A stretch of 64,000 nt of DNA from Rhodanobacter soli (lineage in GTDB: Bacteria > Pseudomonadota > Gammaproteobacteria > Xanthomonadales > Rhodanobacteraceae), in the NCBI RefSeq assembly GCF_040548735.1, contig NZ_JBEPSD010000002.1, forward strand, positions 310,001-374,000, read 5' to 3'. Of this stretch, positions 1 to 11,025 are shown piece after piece. Position numbers and translations under genes: made by a program. Under the pieces are notes generated by a model. The model was given only the letters and a program-made list of their open reading frames with translations. It did not search any database and was not told the origin of the DNA. Positions within the stretch are counted from its first letter, which is position 1. Each line of letters begins with the position of its first letter.

Positions 1-2
1 AG

Positions 3-569
3 CCGGACGACCTGCAGCGGCGCCCGGCGGAGGCGACCAAGCAGGAATATCCCCGGGTCGTCTATCCGCTGATCGACCGCCATCACTATCGCGTGTATGC
101 GATGGAGCCGGCCGAACCCACCTACAGCGACATCCTCACGCCGTACATCCAGGCGGGCCACGATTTCAGCGTACGGGAGCCGGAGCAGGCCGAGGCGTTC
201 TCGCGCTACAGCGATGGCGCCTACATCGGCCTGCAGACGTACTGGACGTCGCCCGCACGGGTCAACGACGCGGTGACGGATGCCGTACTGCGCGCCAAGC
301 ACGAGCTGCAGCAGGCGATGGTCGGCGACGGCGAACGCATCGGCTGGGAACGCTGGAACCGGCAGTTCCTCGCCGTCATCCTGCAGGCCGCGAAAGAGAA
401 CCCGGGCAAGCGCATCGTGGTACTCGTGGGTGCCGAGCATGGCTACTGGCTGCGCGGGCACCTGGCCCAGGCGACCGGCGTGCAGTTGCTCGATACGGCA
501 GAGTTGCTGCGGGCACCGGCCGCGAAACCGATACAGCACGCCGGCCGGGCCGACGTGCCGATGACCTGA
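3..569 (+). CDS. C-terminal part of a TraB/DUF5694-like protein (5' end outside window)
   Basis: The reading frame is open from the first complete codon (base 3), so the true start lies upstream and only about 188 C-terminal residues are visible. A GTG at 93 is an internal candidate but homology-like sequence continues before it. The segment RIVVLVGAEHGYWLRGHL, preceded by a basic amphipathic helix (WERWNRQFLAVILQAAKENPGK), resembles the C-terminal half of TraB/DUF5694 proteins, in which a conserved G-x-x-H follows a beta strand. No membrane segment is visible in this part. The biochemical role of these proteins is poorly known, so I assign none. It ends 39 bases before the next, broken gene. 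Confidence 0.55.
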   Translation, partial: PDDLQRRPAEATKQEYPRVVYPLIDRHHYRVYAMEPAEPTYSDILTPYIQAGHDFSVREPEQAEAFSRYSDGAYIGLQTYWTSPARVNDAVTDAVLRAKHELQQAMVGDGERIGWERWNRQFLAVILQAAKENPGKRIVVLVGAEHGYWLRGHLAQATGVQLLDTAELLRAPAAKPIQHAGRADVPMT

Positions 570-608
570 TGGCGATGACCTGCTGAAAAACCACCATGGA
601 GCCCTTGC

Positions 609-1103
609 ATGAACCTTCGGATGACAAGCCTTGCGACATTGGGCATCGCCGCACTCGCCGTGCTGGCCGGCAGCAATGTGCAGGCGAAAGACACCTACAG
701 CGCACCACAACGTGAAGCGCTCGGCGCGGTGGACGCGCTGTTCGCTGCGATGGCGAAGCATGACGTGGACGCCTCGCGCCGGCTGATCCTTCCTGGTGCC
801 AGTTTCGTGGTGGTGCTGCCCGATGGCGCGGTGAAGATCGAGCCCGACACCGGCTACCTGGAGACGTTGGGCAAGCACAAGGAAGTATTCCGCGAGCGCA
901 TATGAGAGGCGCAGGTGATGGTGCAGGGCAACCTCGCCCAGATATGGGCGCCGTACGATTTCCACCTCGACGGCAAACTGTCCCATTGCGGCATCGACAG
1001 CTTCAGCCTGGTGCGCGGCCCCGGCGGCTGGCGTATCGCCGGGACCAGCTACACCGTGCAGAAGACGGGCTGCGCGCCGACCCCGCTGGGCAACGTGAAG
1101 TAG
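609..1103 (+). pseudogene. NTF2/SnoaL-like exported protein interrupted by an in-frame TGA
   Basis: An ATG at 609 opens a frame with a clear signal peptide (LATLGIAALAVLAGSNVQA). It runs into a TGA at 903-905 after 98 codons. The same frame then continues without interruption to a stop at 1101-1103. The continuation (VMVQGNLAQIWAPYDFHLDG, then HCGIDSFSLVR and GWRIAGTSYTVQ) is the typical C-terminal half of an NTF2-like/DUF4440 nuclear transport factor 2 family protein. Both halves together give the usual length of about 160 residues. The TGA sits where relatives often carry a Trp, so a TGG to TGA change is the simplest explanation. Restart at 915 would give only a 62-residue fragment without signal peptide. 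I therefore call a nonsense pseudogene; a sequencing error is the alternative. Confidence 0.75.
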
Positions 1104-1346
1104 CAGGTATCCCACGCCGGAGCTTCACTCGGCAGGCATGCCAGCGCGTAGCCTTTGACAAGGCCGGCTTGTCGCGTTGACGGTGGCCGTTTCTGCAGGC
1201 CGGGTGCCGCATCGCCGCGTGTTCCGGCATGAATCGACAAGGCTTTGCATGCGCCGAGTGACACCGATTGCCTGCGGGGGAACGCGATCTTTCCGGTCGA
1301 CGGAGGCGTGGGCTTCGTCCGTTGATTTTCGTGATGCACTTGGCGC

Positions 1347-1886
1347 TCAATCCAGCGGCGCGGTCATGATCAGCTGGTCGACCTCGTAGCCACGTTGGCG
1401 CGAGTGTTCCTTGAGGGTCTGGAACAGCGCGCGATCCATCGTGGGGCGGCGCGCGAGTATCCACAGGTGCTTGCGCCCGGGACTGCCGATCACGGCCCAC
1501 TGGTAGTCGGCGTCCACCTCGATCACCCAGTAGTCGGCCCATGCCATCGGCAGCCAGGTCAGCCAGGCGGGCACGAAGCGCACCTCCAGCGCCGCGGGCT
1601 GGTTGTCCTTCATCCGCGCCACTCCGTCGACGGACATCCGACCCTTGCTGGTGCGGCAGGCGTTGTGGATGTGGACGGTGTCGTCGGGATTCGGCGTGTA
1701 GGTGGCGACGACGGCATCCAGGCATTTGCGCTCGAAATACATCGGCAGGCGCGCGATCTCGTGCCACTGGCCGGCGTAGCGATGGATGTCGAGCGACGGC
1801 ACGGGCTGATTCGGCAAGGTGGCGGCCACCGTCGGCAGGGCAGCGGCCAGCAGCGCGGCCATCAACAGCCGGCGAAACATGCGCAT
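1347..1886 (-). CDS. blc: Lipocalin family protein (Blc-like)
   Basis: A 179-residue protein with an N-terminal signal peptide (LLMAALLAAALPTVAA) and no lipobox Cys, so probably periplasmic or secreted rather than a lipoprotein. The bacterial lipocalin signature is present: YAGQWHEIARLPMYFER contains the G-x-W of strand A, and YWVIEVDADYQWAVIGSPGR and LWILARRP match the later Blc motifs. Lipocalins of this family bind lysophospholipids or other hydrophobic ligands and are linked to envelope maintenance. The ATG at 1886 has GGAG seven bases upstream. It stands alone, divergent from the TonB receptor gene, and the 547-base interval between them holds both promoters. Confidence 0.88.
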   Translation of the reverse strand: MRMFRRLLMAALLAAALPTVAATLPNQPVPSLDIHRYAGQWHEIARLPMYFERKCLDAVVATYTPNPDDTVHIHNACRTSKGRMSVDGVARMKDNQPAALEVRFVPAWLTWLPMAWADYWVIEVDADYQWAVIGSPGRKHLWILARRPTMDRALFQTLKEHSRQRGYEVDQLIMTAPLD

Positions 1887-2199
1887 GGTCTGACTCCATC
1901 GGTTTCATGCATGGTACGTCGTCGTGTCCGTTGTCGACTACGGGAACGCCAAGCGTGACGGGGCTTGATTGCATGGGAAGCAAGTGGGTGACCAGCACCA
2001 CGAAGTGTTCCGGCAGGCCTGATCGCGGTAACGGTCCAACCTCGCCAAGCCGTGTCGGCTGGTGTGGTAGGTGGCAGGGTCACGGCGATGGACTTGAGCG
2101 GCCATCCATGAAAATTGAGTCCAGCGAAGGCGCAAAAACTTACTATTCCGGGATGCGAAAAACGCACCCCGGACGCAGATTCGCATGTTCCAACGGGCA

Positions 2200-2423
2200 T
2201 CCACGCGTCTCAACATTGATTGAGAATTTACATAAGTAATTGATTAATAATGGAATATAAGGTTTAAAAAATGTTATGCATACGTGCAGAGGTAGCGTAT
2301 ATTCGACGTGCGTTTGAAATTACGATTCGAACGCACCGAAGGGGTCAGGGGACGTGATCTCTTTCGGCGCTTACTGCAGTGACTCGCCAAGTCACGCATC
2401 CAATGCTTCATTTCACCGGGGAG
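2200..2423 (+). promoter_or_regulatory. AT-rich leader and promoter region of the TonB receptor gene
   Basis: The 1887-2433 interval has no gene. Its 3' part, roughly 2210-2340, is strikingly AT-rich for this genome, with runs such as TTGATTAATAATGG and GTTTAAAAAATG. A plausible -10 (TATATT, 2298-2303) lies in it, but several alternatives exist, so no start site is fixed. The ribosome binding site GGGGAG (2418-2423) lies ten bases before the ATG at 2434. The rest of the interval (1887-2200) shows nothing I can assign beyond the lipocalin promoter. Confidence 0.4.
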
Positions 2424-2433
2424 TTAAGAAATC

Positions 2434-5430
2434 ATGAGTGTTGTTGGGTATGGTCGTACCAAGTTGTGGCGCCACACGGCGCTGGCGGTAGCTTTGAGCC
2501 TGAGCCTTGGCGGAGTCGCCATGGCGCAGTCGAATGCTTCGGGTGTCATTTTCGGCAATGCCGGGGACGTTCCCGGAGCAACAGTCCATCTGCAGAACGT
2601 GAACACCGGGCAGAGCCGCGACATAACGGTGGAAGCCAATGGCCGCTACCGCGCGACGTCGCTGCCTGTGGGCACCTATACCGTCACCCTGAAGCGTGAT
2701 GGCCAGGTGGTGGGGAGCCGCGAGAACGTGCAGGTTCGCGTGGGTTCGGGTACCGATGTGTCGTTCGACGCAGCCGCCAGTGAAGGCGGCGCGAAGACAC
2801 TGGAAGGTATTACGGTGGTGGGATCGGCGTTGCCGGCCATCGACGTATCGTCGGTCGACTCGCGCACGGTGCTCACATCCGAGCAACTGGCAAAGCTTCC
2901 GTTGGCGCGTGACGTCACCGCTGCGGCGCTGCTGGCTCCGGGTACGGTCCAGGGTGATTCGCGTTATGGCAACGTCGCCTCCTTCGGTGGTGCGTCGGCG
3001 TCGGAGAACCAGTACTACATCAACGGTTACGCAGTGACCAACGCGTTGACCGGCCTCGGCTTCACCAGCCTGCCATACGATGCCATCGATCAGCAGCAGA
3101 TCTACACTGGCGGTTACGGTGCGGAATACGGACGCTCCACCGGTGGCGTGATCAACGTGGTCACGAAGAGCGGCGGCAATACCTGGAAGGCGGGTGTGGG
3201 CCTGCACGCCACGCCGGATGCGCTGCGCTCCACGCCGAAGAGCATTCATCGCAAGGATGGTCAGCTTTACCAGAACCGCAGCGACAACGAGAGCACGGCG
3301 ATGCAGTACACCGGCTATGTCAGCGGCCCGTTGGTCAAGGACAAGTTGTTCCTGTACGCGGCGGCCGACTTCACCCGCACCAGCGGCAAGTCGACTGGTT
3401 CCATCCTCACGCCGCAGTCGACCGACGAGGTGTCCAAGGCCAAGAAGTGGCTGGCCAAGATCGACTGGAACATCACCGACAACCATATCCTGCAGTTCAC
3501 CGGATTGTCGGACCAGACCGATACCGACCGCACGGTGTACAAGTACAGCTATGCGAACCAGTCGCGTGGCGACCTGATCGGTACGGACACGCTGAAGAAC
3601 GCCGCGTCCCTGGCTGGTTCCGCACCGGGTGGCGATGTTTATGTCGGCAAGTACACCGGCTATCTCACCGATAGCCTTACCGTCAACGCGTTGTATGGCA
3701 CCAGCAAGACCACGCATCGGCGCACGCTCGCCTATGCGACCAACCCGAATTGCCCGTGGATTACCGACTCCCGCACCGGCATCACCAACCCGATCGTCGG
3801 CTGCGGTCTGGTCGGTGGCACCGTACTTGGCCCAGGAGCCAACGACAAGACCCATGGCTGGCGCCTCGACGTGGAATACCAGTTGGGCTCACATGACCTG
3901 CGCGCTGGTCTGGATACCCAGACGCTGGAGTCGACCAGCGGCAACCAGTACGAAGGCGGCTACCGCTGGCGTTACCGTAACGTCCGCGCAGATGGTGTTT
4001 TCCCCGGGCGCCCGGACGCTACAGTGCCAGCCGGGACCCAGTATTACGTGGAGAACCGCACCTTCATCACCGGCGCGTCCGTCAAGGTGGAACAGGAAGC
4101 GCAATTCATCGAGGATCGCTGGCAGGTCAGCGATCGCTGGATGGCCTACCTTGGCCTGCGCAACGAGCAGTTCAAGAACATCAACGGTGCCGGCGACGTC
4201 TATGTCAAGCAGCGTCACCAGTTGGCTCCTCGCCTAGGTGCAACCTGGGACGTGTTTGGCGACTCCACCTTCAAAGTGTATGCGAATGCAGGTCGCTACC
4301 ACTTGGCGATTCCGTCCAATGTGGCCATCCGTGGCGCATCGGCGTCTCTGTATTCCAGCCAGTACTACACCTACAACGGTGTAGGCCCGAATGGCGAACC
4401 GCTCAACCTTGTGCCGTTTGGCAGCAAGATTTATCTCAACGGCGAAGATGGAACGGATCTCAACCCCCGTACCGTCGCGGCGCAGAACATCAAGGCGTAC
4501 TACCAGGACGAGTACATCCTGGGCTTCGACAAGGCGATCAACAACGACTGGAGCTTCGGCGCCAAGGCGACCATGCGCAAGTTGAAGAGCTCGATCGACG
4601 ACTTCTGCGATTCGCGTCCGTTCGAGAAATACGCTGCGCGCAACAACATCGACATCACCAACGCCAGCATTCCCGGCTGCTACCTGTTCAACCCGGGCGT
4701 TCCGAACACGTTCCTGGTGGACGTGGACGGGCAGGGTAACCTGGTGCCGTTCAAGCTGACCATGGAAGACTTCACCACGCCGGCCGGCGTGGCCTTCCCG
4801 CCGCTGAAGCGCAAGTACTACTCGCTGGATCTGTACCTGGAGCACCACTTCGACGAGCGCTGGTTTGCCCGCATGGAGTACACCTTCTCGCGCAGCTACG
4901 GCAACTCCGAAGGTCAGCTGAAGTCGGACATCGGCCAGCTCGATCCGTCGGTGACGCAGGACTGGGATGCGCCGGAAATCATGCAGTACTCCAACGGCCC
5001 GTTGCCGAACGATCGCACCCATCAGCTGAAGACCTATGGCTTCTTCCAGCTCAACAAGGAGTGGTTGCTCGGCGCCAACGTGGCGATTGCCTCGGGTCGT
5101 CCGATGAACTGCATTGGCTTCGATCCGGTGGATGCGATCCAGTACGGCGCTTCGTACTTCGAGTGCAACAACCAGCCGGCACCTCGTGGCTCGCGTGGTC
5201 GCCTGCCGTGGACCTTCAAGGCCGATCTCAACGCGCAGTACCGCCCGTTGTGGGCTGGCGCGGACCAGAACCTGGCGTTCTCGGTGACCGTGTTCAACCT
5301 GTTCAACAGCCAGAAGACGCTGTCGCAGGTCGATGGCGGCGAGGATCCTGCGAACGATTACCAGCGTCCGCTGGCGTTCCAGACCCCGCGCTACGTGCAG
5401 TTCGGTGTCACCTACGACTTCTCGCTGTAA
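2434..5430 (+). CDS. TonB-dependent outer-membrane receptor, Oar-like
   Basis: A 998-residue outer-membrane receptor. A signal peptide ends near residue 32 (GVAMA-QS). It is followed by a carboxypeptidase regulatory-like beta-sandwich ([36 protein letters not shown]), a plug domain from about residue 120 ([40 protein letters not shown]) and a long 22-strand-type barrel. The protein ends in the outer-membrane signature FGVTYDFSL with aromatic penultimate pattern. Receptors of this Oar/CarboxypepD_reg group are abundant in Xanthomonadales and are thought to import peptides or large nutrients using the TonB-ExbBD proton-motive system. The substrate cannot be read from the sequence. It is monocistronic, with its own promoter region and a strong terminator. 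Confidence 0.93.
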   Translation: MSVVGYGRTKLWRHTALAVALSLSLGGVAMAQSNASGVIFGNAGDVPGATVHLQNVNTGQSRDITVEANGRYRATSLPVGTYTVTLKRDGQVVGSRENVQVRVGSGTDVSFDAAASEGGAKTLEGITVVGSALPAIDVSSVDSRTVLTSEQLAKLPLARDVTAAALLAPGTVQGDSRYGNVASFGGASASENQYYINGYAVTNALTGLGFTSLPYDAIDQQQIYTGGYGAEYGRSTGGVINVVTKSGGNTWKAGVGLHATPDALRSTPKSIHRKDGQLYQNRSDNESTAMQYTGYVSGPLVKDKLFLYAAADFTRTSGKSTGSILTPQSTDEVSKAKKWLAKIDWNITDNHILQFTGLSDQTDTDRTVYKYSYANQSRGDLIGTDTLKNAASLAGSAPGGDVYVGKYTGYLTDSLTVNALYGTSKTTHRRTLAYATNPNCPWITDSRTGITNPIVGCGLVGGTVLGPGANDKTHGWRLDVEYQLGSHDLRAGLDTQTLESTSGNQYEGGYRWRYRNVRADGVFPGRPDATVPAGTQYYVENRTFITGASVKVEQEAQFIEDRWQVSDRWMAYLGLRNEQFKNINGAGDVYVKQRHQLAPRLGATWDVFGDSTFKVYANAGRYHLAIPSNVAIRGASASLYSSQYYTYNGVGPNGEPLNLVPFGSKIYLNGEDGTDLNPRTVAAQNIKAYYQDEYILGFDKAINNDWSFGAKATMRKLKSSIDDFCDSRPFEKYAARNNIDITNASIPGCYLFNPGVPNTFLVDVDGQGNLVPFKLTMEDFTTPAGVAFPPLKRKYYSLDLYLEHHFDERWFARMEYTFSRSYGNSEGQLKSDIGQLDPSVTQDWDAPEIMQYSNGPLPNDRTHQLKTYGFFQLNKEWLLGANVAIASGRPMNCIGFDPVDAIQYGASYFECNNQPAPRGSRGRLPWTFKADLNAQYRPLWAGADQNLAFSVTVFNLFNSQKTLSQVDGGEDPANDYQRPLAFQTPRYVQFGVTYDFSL

Positions 5431-5467
5431 CTCGAGAAGCGTCGGGGCAGCCTGACGCAGTCGTTTC

Positions 5468-5504
5468 GAAAGCCGCCGGTTTTGTCCGGCGGCTTTCTTT
5501 TTTT
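5468..5504 (+). terminator. Rho-independent terminator of the TonB receptor gene
   Basis: A perfect 12-bp stem, GAAAGCCGCCGG (5468-5479) with CCGGCGGCTTTC (5486-5497), encloses a six-base loop and is followed by seven T (5498-5504). It lies 38 bases after the receptor stop codon and isolates it from the ABC operon downstream. Confidence 0.95.
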
Positions 5505-5640
5505 CGGAAGTCGGGTTCACGCGTGTTCGGGAAACGAGTTTCCGAGGAAGGTCACGGCAGGAGTACGGCATCGGGCTGGCTGCAACGGTGCGGATGGGCA
5601 TACCATCGGCGCTCCCCGCCGTCATCCCCCAGGAGTTCGC

Positions 5641-6563
<923 letters not shown>

Positions 6564-6567
<4 letters not shown>

Positions 6568-7325
6568 ACATTTACGCGATTCGCGCGATCTATCTGTTCG
6601 AGATGGCGCGCACCTGGCGCACCTTGCTGCAGAGCATCGTTTCACCGGTGATTTCCACCTCGCTGTACTTCGTGGTGTTCGGCGCGGCGATCGGTTCGCA
6701 CATGAAAGGGATCGACGGGGTCAGCTACGGTGCCTTCATCGTGCCGGGGCTGATCATGCTGTCGCTGTTGACGCAGAGCATCTCCAATGCCTCGTTCGGC
6801 ATCTATTTCCCGAAGTTCGTGGGTACGATCTACGAGATCCTGTCGGCGCCGGTGTCGCCGTTCGAGATCGTCGCCGGCTATGTGGGCGCGGCGGCGAGCA
6901 AGTCGATCATCCTGGGCCTGATCATCCTGGTCACCGCGCGGCTGTTCGTGCCGTTCCAGATCGAGCATCCACTGTGGATGCTGACGTTCCTGCTGCTCAC
7001 CGCGGCGACCTTCAGCCTGTTCGGTTTCATCATCGGCATCTGGGCGGACAACTTCGAGAAGCTGCAGCTGGTGCCGCTGCTGGTGGTGACGCCGCTGACC
7101 TTTCTCGGCGGCAGTTTCTATTCGATCCACATGCTGCCGCCGTTCTGGCAGAAGGTCACCCTGTTCAATCCGGTGGTGTACCTGATCAGCGGTTTCCGCT
7201 GGAGTTTCTACGGCGTCGCCGACGTCGGCGTGGGCGTCAGCGTGGGCATGACCCTGGTGTTTCTCGCGATCTGCCTTGCAGCGGTGTGGTGGATCTTCCG
7301 CAGCGGCTACCGGCTGAAAGCCTGA
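6564..7325 (+). CDS. yadH: ABC-2 type transporter permease, YadH-like
   Basis: A 253-residue inner-membrane protein with six predicted membrane helices, for example [22 protein letters not shown]-type core segments around residues 55-80, and the final helix [18 protein letters not shown]. The ABC-2 permease signature [20 protein letters not shown] with [12 protein letters not shown] is present. Its ATG at 6564 overlaps the stop codon of the ATPase gene by the ATGA arrangement, so the two form one export unit, probably working as a 2+2 complex. It ends eight bases before the convergent gene on the other strand. Confidence 0.92.
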
Positions 7326-7333
7326 GCGGGTTG

Positions 7334-7831
7334 TCAGGTCAGCGCGGTATGCGCGCGGAACGGCAGCGGCGTGGCGCCGGTGCGCGCGACCGCGGGTTCG
7401 GCCACGCCGAGCTTGTCCTTGCTGGCGTCGATCACCACCAGGATGCGACCGGCGGCGATCTCGTCCTTGAACTTGCGGCTGACCACGTCGGGCACCTCGA
7501 AGCCGACCATCTCGCCGATGCAGGTACCGAATGCGGCGCCCGCGATGGTCATCGCCGCAGCGCCGGCAAGCGTCACGCCCAGCGGCGGCACGGCAACCGC
7601 GATGAGTCCGAGCAGCAGACCGGTACCGCCGCCGCAGATGCCCCCACGCACGGCGGCGGGGTAGAAATCATTGCGTCCCTGCATCAGGTGGTCGGGGATC
7701 TTTTCCAGCTCGATGTCCTCGCGGGCGACCAGCGAGATGTCGTTGTCGTCGATGCCGGCCTCGCGTGCCGCGGTCATCGCGGCGCGTGCCGCGGCCAGAT
7801 CGGGTGTGCTGAATACGCATCGGGTTTTCAT
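7334..7831 (-). CDS. Putative stress-type membrane protein with glycine-zipper hairpin
   Basis: A 165-residue protein. The start was moved to the ATG at 7831, which has GGAGGGA just upstream; the longer frame is unsupported. The N-terminal 55 residues (VFSTPDLAAARAAMTAAREAGIDDNDI and ISLVAREDIELEKIP) resemble the general-stress YflT/17M-like fold. A central Gly/Ala-rich hydrophobic hairpin follows (GGTGLLLGLIAVAVPPLGVTLAGAAAM). The C-terminal domain contains GRILVVIDASKDK. Proteins of this layout are common in proteobacteria and annotated as hypothetical. A role in stress or envelope is only inferred. It converges on the ABC permease with an eight-base gap. Confidence 0.7.
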   Translation of the reverse strand: MKTRCVFSTPDLAAARAAMTAAREAGIDDNDISLVAREDIELEKIPDHLMQGRNDFYPAAVRGGICGGGTGLLLGLIAVAVPPLGVTLAGAAAMTIAGAAFGTCIGEMVGFEVPDVVSRKFKDEIAAGRILVVIDASKDKLGVAEPAVARTGATPLPFRAHTALT

Positions 7832-7981
7832 GAGGTCTCCCTCCGTGTTCCGGCGTGACGTCACTCGCGCGGACGGCGTTCTCGGGGGGCAGGCGTACCG
7901 CGCGGGCAAAGCGGACGAGCAGTATCTATCCTTGTCGCCATCATGTTGCGGACGCGTGACATAGTTGTTATCAAAAACGAC

Positions 7982-8671
7982 TCAATGGGATCGCACCGGC
8001 GTGCCGTTCGCCATCACGGCGCCGCGCCGGTAGCTGAGCAGGCGGCCACGGAACGGCGCGACGTCGGCCGCGTCGAAACGGCTGCGCAGTTCGGTGACGG
8101 CGAAGCCCTGGCCAACCAGCGCGCGGGTGAACGGCGCACTGTTGCCGCGGCCCGGATCGGTGATCAGCACCTCGGCATCGGGCAGCGCGTGGCGCGAGAC
8201 CATCGCCGCAAGCAAGTCCGCGTGGCCGCTTTCGTAAAGGATGTCGCTGCCGATGATCAGGTCGAAGCGCCCCAGCGTGACATCGGGCACTTCCCAACGC
8301 AGGTCGCGGTAGACGATGGTCGCCAACTGGTTCTGCGTGGCGTTGTGACACAGGAACGATTCGGCCAGCGGATGATGGTCGCTGGCAGTGATGTCGGCGC
8401 GGCGCTGCTGCAATACCAGGCTGGACAGGCCCAGCCCGCAACCGAGTTCCAGGATGCGCTTGCCGACGATGTCGTGGGTGGCCATCGCCTCGGCCAGTAC
8501 CCGACCGGCCGGCCATACCTGCCCGAACAGGCTCCACAGCGCCGACGAGATGCCGATGCGGTTGGCCAGCTGGTGCGGGTCGGCGAATTGCTGCAGGTCG
8601 CTCAGCGCCCGGATGCGGTAGTCGTGGCCACCGAGGCGGACCACAAGTTCGCGGGTGGAATATCCCGGCAT
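7982..8671 (-). CDS. SAM-dependent methyltransferase (METTL21/lysine-methyltransferase-like)
   Basis: A 229-residue Rossmann methyltransferase. SAM-binding motif I is ILELGCGLGLSSLVL (about residues 74-88), followed by the acidic end of strand 2 (ITASDHHPLAE) and motif DLIIGSDILYES, which corresponds to the (D/S)DxxY region of the METTL21/PF10294-type protein methyltransferases. The N-terminal SALWSLFGQVWPAGRVLAEA also matches that group (W-P-A-G). It may modify a protein lysine, though substrate is unknown. ATG at 8671 with GGGAG five bases upstream. Monocistronic, divergent from the DUF3014 gene. Confidence 0.85.
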   Translation of the reverse strand: MPGYSTRELVVRLGGHDYRIRALSDLQQFADPHQLANRIGISSALWSLFGQVWPAGRVLAEAMATHDIVGKRILELGCGLGLSSLVLQQRRADITASDHHPLAESFLCHNATQNQLATIVYRDLRWEVPDVTLGRFDLIIGSDILYESGHADLLAAMVSRHALPDAEVLITDPGRGNSAPFTRALVGQGFAVTELRSRFDAADVAPFRGRLLSYRRGAVMANGTPVRSH

Positions 8672-8894
8672 AAGGGCTCCCGTAGGGTATCGTCCCGGCT
8701 ATCGGCAGGCGGGATGAAACGTGGGTGGGAGCGCAGCGGCACTCGCCGCGAGGCGCTGGGGAGAAGCGGAAGCCTGGCCAGCTTACCTGCAATGTCGGTA
8801 GGGTGTTGCCAGAGGCCGGCTCGATCGGGCTGGATGAACGAATCGGGCGTGGACAAGTCCAACACAGGCATTCGATGGTAGAACGGGAGTGATC

Positions 8895-9740
8895 GTGAGC
8901 AGACGAGCATCGGCGGGCAGCTGGATCGGGGCGGTGGTGGTGGTGCTGGCCATCGTGGTGGCGGGTGTGTACCTGGCACGCAAGGCGATGCATCCAGGCC
9001 CACCGCTGACCACCGCACCCGTTGCGTCGGCATCGGCTCCCGCGAGCGCCGCCAGCGCGCCGATCCAGCATCCGATCGAACAGGCGCAAATCGCGCCGGC
9101 GACGGCTTCCACAAGCGCGTTGCCGGCACTGGACGACAGCGACGCCAGCACGATCGCCGCACTCGCCGCGGTAGCCGGCGGCAACGACCTGTCCCCGCTG
9201 CTGGTGCGCCAGCAGGTCATCGCGCGCATCGTGGCGACCATCGATGCGTTGCCGCGTCACGACGGGCTGGCCGTGTTCACGCTGCCGGCGCGCGTGCCGA
9301 AGGGTGCGTTCATCGTCGATGAAGCCAACGGTGGCACGGTGACCGGCGAGCGGAACGTTGCCCGCTACGCGCCGTACATGCAGATCGTCGACGCCGTCGA
9401 TCCGCAGGCGCTGGTGGCCTGGTACGTGCACGCCTATCCGCTGTTCCAGCAGGCATACCGCCAACTGGGCTACCCGAAGGGTTATTTCAACGACCGCCTG
9501 ATCGTGGTGATCGACGACCTGCTGGCCGCGCCGGAACCGGTCCAGCCACCGACCGTGGTGCGCTCGAAGGCGTTCTACGTCTACACCGATCCCGCGCTGG
9601 AATCGCGCTCCACCGGGCAGAAGCTGCTGTTGCGCGTGGGGCCCGCCAACGAGGCGAAGATCAAGGCCAAGCTGCGCGCGATCCGCACGCAGCTGACCGG
9701 GCAGGATCTGCATCCGGCGCCAGCGGGCACGGCCGGGTAG
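8895..9740 (+). CDS. DUF3014 domain-containing membrane-anchored protein
   Basis: A 281-residue protein beginning with a single membrane anchor (GSWIGAVVVVLAIVVAGVYLA), then a low-complexity Ala/Ser/Pro linker (residues about 35-75), then a compact domain: LSPLLVRQQVIARIVATIDALPR, LVAWYVHAYPLFQQAYRQLGYP, RLIVVIDDLLAAPEP. This matches the DUF3014 family of Xanthomonadales and other proteobacteria; function unknown. The domain probably lies in the periplasm. The start GTG at 8895 is chosen over GTG 8889 because GGGAG lies at proper spacing only for the former. Confidence 0.85.
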   Translation: MSRRASAGSWIGAVVVVLAIVVAGVYLARKAMHPGPPLTTAPVASASAPASAASAPIQHPIEQAQIAPATASTSALPALDDSDASTIAALAAVAGGNDLSPLLVRQQVIARIVATIDALPRHDGLAVFTLPARVPKGAFIVDEANGGTVTGERNVARYAPYMQIVDAVDPQALVAWYVHAYPLFQQAYRQLGYPKGYFNDRLIVVIDDLLAAPEPVQPPTVVRSKAFYVYTDPALESRSTGQKLLLRVGPANEAKIKAKLRAIRTQLTGQDLHPAPAGTAG

Positions 9741-9770
9741 ACTCGCGCGCCCAGCTTTCGATCTGCCACG

Positions 9771-10376
9771 ATGGCCATTCGACCCACGCCTTCCGACCAA
9801 CCTCAGCTCGACCTGCTCGGAACGGCCGATGCCCGGCCTGCCGAAGTGCACCGATTGTTCTTCGCGCTGCTGCCGGATGCCGCGACGCGTGCACGGCTGG
9901 CGCAAGCGGCGCAGGCGTTCAAGGCCAGTCATCCGGGGCTGCGCGCGCGCTGGGTGAGTCCTGCGCGCTATCACGCCACGCTGCATTTTCTCGGCGACCA
10001 CGCACTACTGCGGCAGGACGTGGTCGATGCAGCGATGGCTGCTGCGACCGAGCTGCGCATGGCGCCATTCGAATGGGTGCTGCATGAAGCGGCCAGCTTC
10101 CGCGGCCGGCAACCGCCCTGCATCCTGCGCAGCTCGAGCGTGCCCGAGCCGCTGCAGCAGCTATGGCAGGACCTGCGCCGTGCGCTCGTGCTGGCCGGGC
10201 AGGGCCGCCATGTCGCACGCAGCTTTACGCCGCATGTCACCGTCGCCTACAGCCATGCTGTGCTGCTGGATGTCACGCCGATCGAACCCGTGGCATGGCG
10301 GGTCGAACGCGTTGCGCTGGTCCACAGCGTGGTCGGTCAGCAGGATTATCAGGTGCTGGCGGAGTGGGCGTTGTAG
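9771..10376 (+). CDS. thpR: RNA 2',3'-cyclic phosphodiesterase
   Basis: A 201-residue member of the 2H phosphoesterase superfamily. Both catalytic H-x-T-x motifs are visible: HATL in RYHATLHFLGD (about residue 65) and HVTV in SFTPHVTVAYSH (about residue 155), at the spacing expected for ThpR/LigT. These enzymes hydrolyse 2',3'-cyclic phosphates at RNA ends to 2'-phosphates and can join tRNA half-molecules in vitro. The N-terminus carries about 25 extra residues before the domain, so a later start is possible but no better start codon was seen. Confidence 0.92.
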   Translation: MAIRPTPSDQPQLDLLGTADARPAEVHRLFFALLPDAATRARLAQAAQAFKASHPGLRARWVSPARYHATLHFLGDHALLRQDVVDAAMAAATELRMAPFEWVLHEAASFRGRQPPCILRSSSVPEPLQQLWQDLRRALVLAGQGRHVARSFTPHVTVAYSHAVLLDVTPIEPVAWRVERVALVHSVVGQQDYQVLAEWAL

Positions 10377-10610
10377 GACAGTTGAACCGTTCGCGGGTGT
10401 GTCTTAGTGATGGCGAAAGTATCGGTTGCCCGATAGCCGCGAAACCCTATGTTGTGTCTCACTTGCCGTGGGGTATGCTGGGCCGGCCGTCATCTGTTGA
10501 AGGGGCCGGCGATGGTGTTGCGTATGTGTCGTTCGCCACGCGGTAGGCGTGCGGAATAGTACAAATCCAGGACTGATGTCTGTGTTGTCATTGACTCGAT
10601 GGAGTGAATC

Positions 10611-11018
10611 ATGAAGAAGTTCGGCTTTGCGACGTTTTGCATGATTTTGGCGGTGGGTGGTGCCTCGTTGTCGTCACCTGTTTCAGCACAGGATGCCGTC
10701 GCGGGGAACCCTGCCGATTCGCCGCTCTATTTCACGAATGTCGACAAGAACGGCGACGGGGCCATCAGCCGCTCCGAGGTTCCGAAGGATCTGCCTGAAC
10801 TGCGGGCGCATTTCGATCAATATGATGCAAATCACGATCATCGGCTTTCGCAGGGAGAGTACGTGAGTTATCTGAGTACTCTCGGCTCCAAGGCTTGCCG
10901 TGACGACATACACACCCAGGTAAAGTGCCAGATATCACCCTATGCTGGAGATCCGCGGCGGGATTACGCTGGTGAATCGCCGGCAGTTAATCCTCCGAAG
11001 ACGTCCGGGGGACAATGA
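10611..11018 (+). CDS. Exported EF-hand calcium-binding protein
   Basis: A 135-residue secreted or periplasmic protein. The signal peptide ends at VSA-QDA (residue about 27). Two EF-hand loops are recognisable: DKNGDGAISRSE and DANHDHRLSQGE, each with Asp/Asn at loop positions 1, 3 and 5 and Glu at 12. Two Cys in the C-terminal part (ACRDD and VKCQI) could form a disulfide. The gene is visibly lower in GC than its neighbours. It probably binds calcium; partner unknown. It converges on the cupin gene with a seven-base gap and no clear terminator between. Confidence 0.85.
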   Translation: MKKFGFATFCMILAVGGASLSSPVSAQDAVAGNPADSPLYFTNVDKNGDGAISRSEVPKDLPELRAHFDQYDANHDHRLSQGEYVSYLSTLGSKACRDDIHTQVKCQISPYAGDPRRDYAGESPAVNPPKTSGGQ

Positions 11019-11025
11019 GGGCGTA

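Noticed and set aside
609-1103. UGA read as selenocysteine in the NTF2-like gene
   Set aside because: No hairpin resembling a SECIS element follows the TGA and NTF2-like proteins are not selenoproteins; Trp to stop is simpler.
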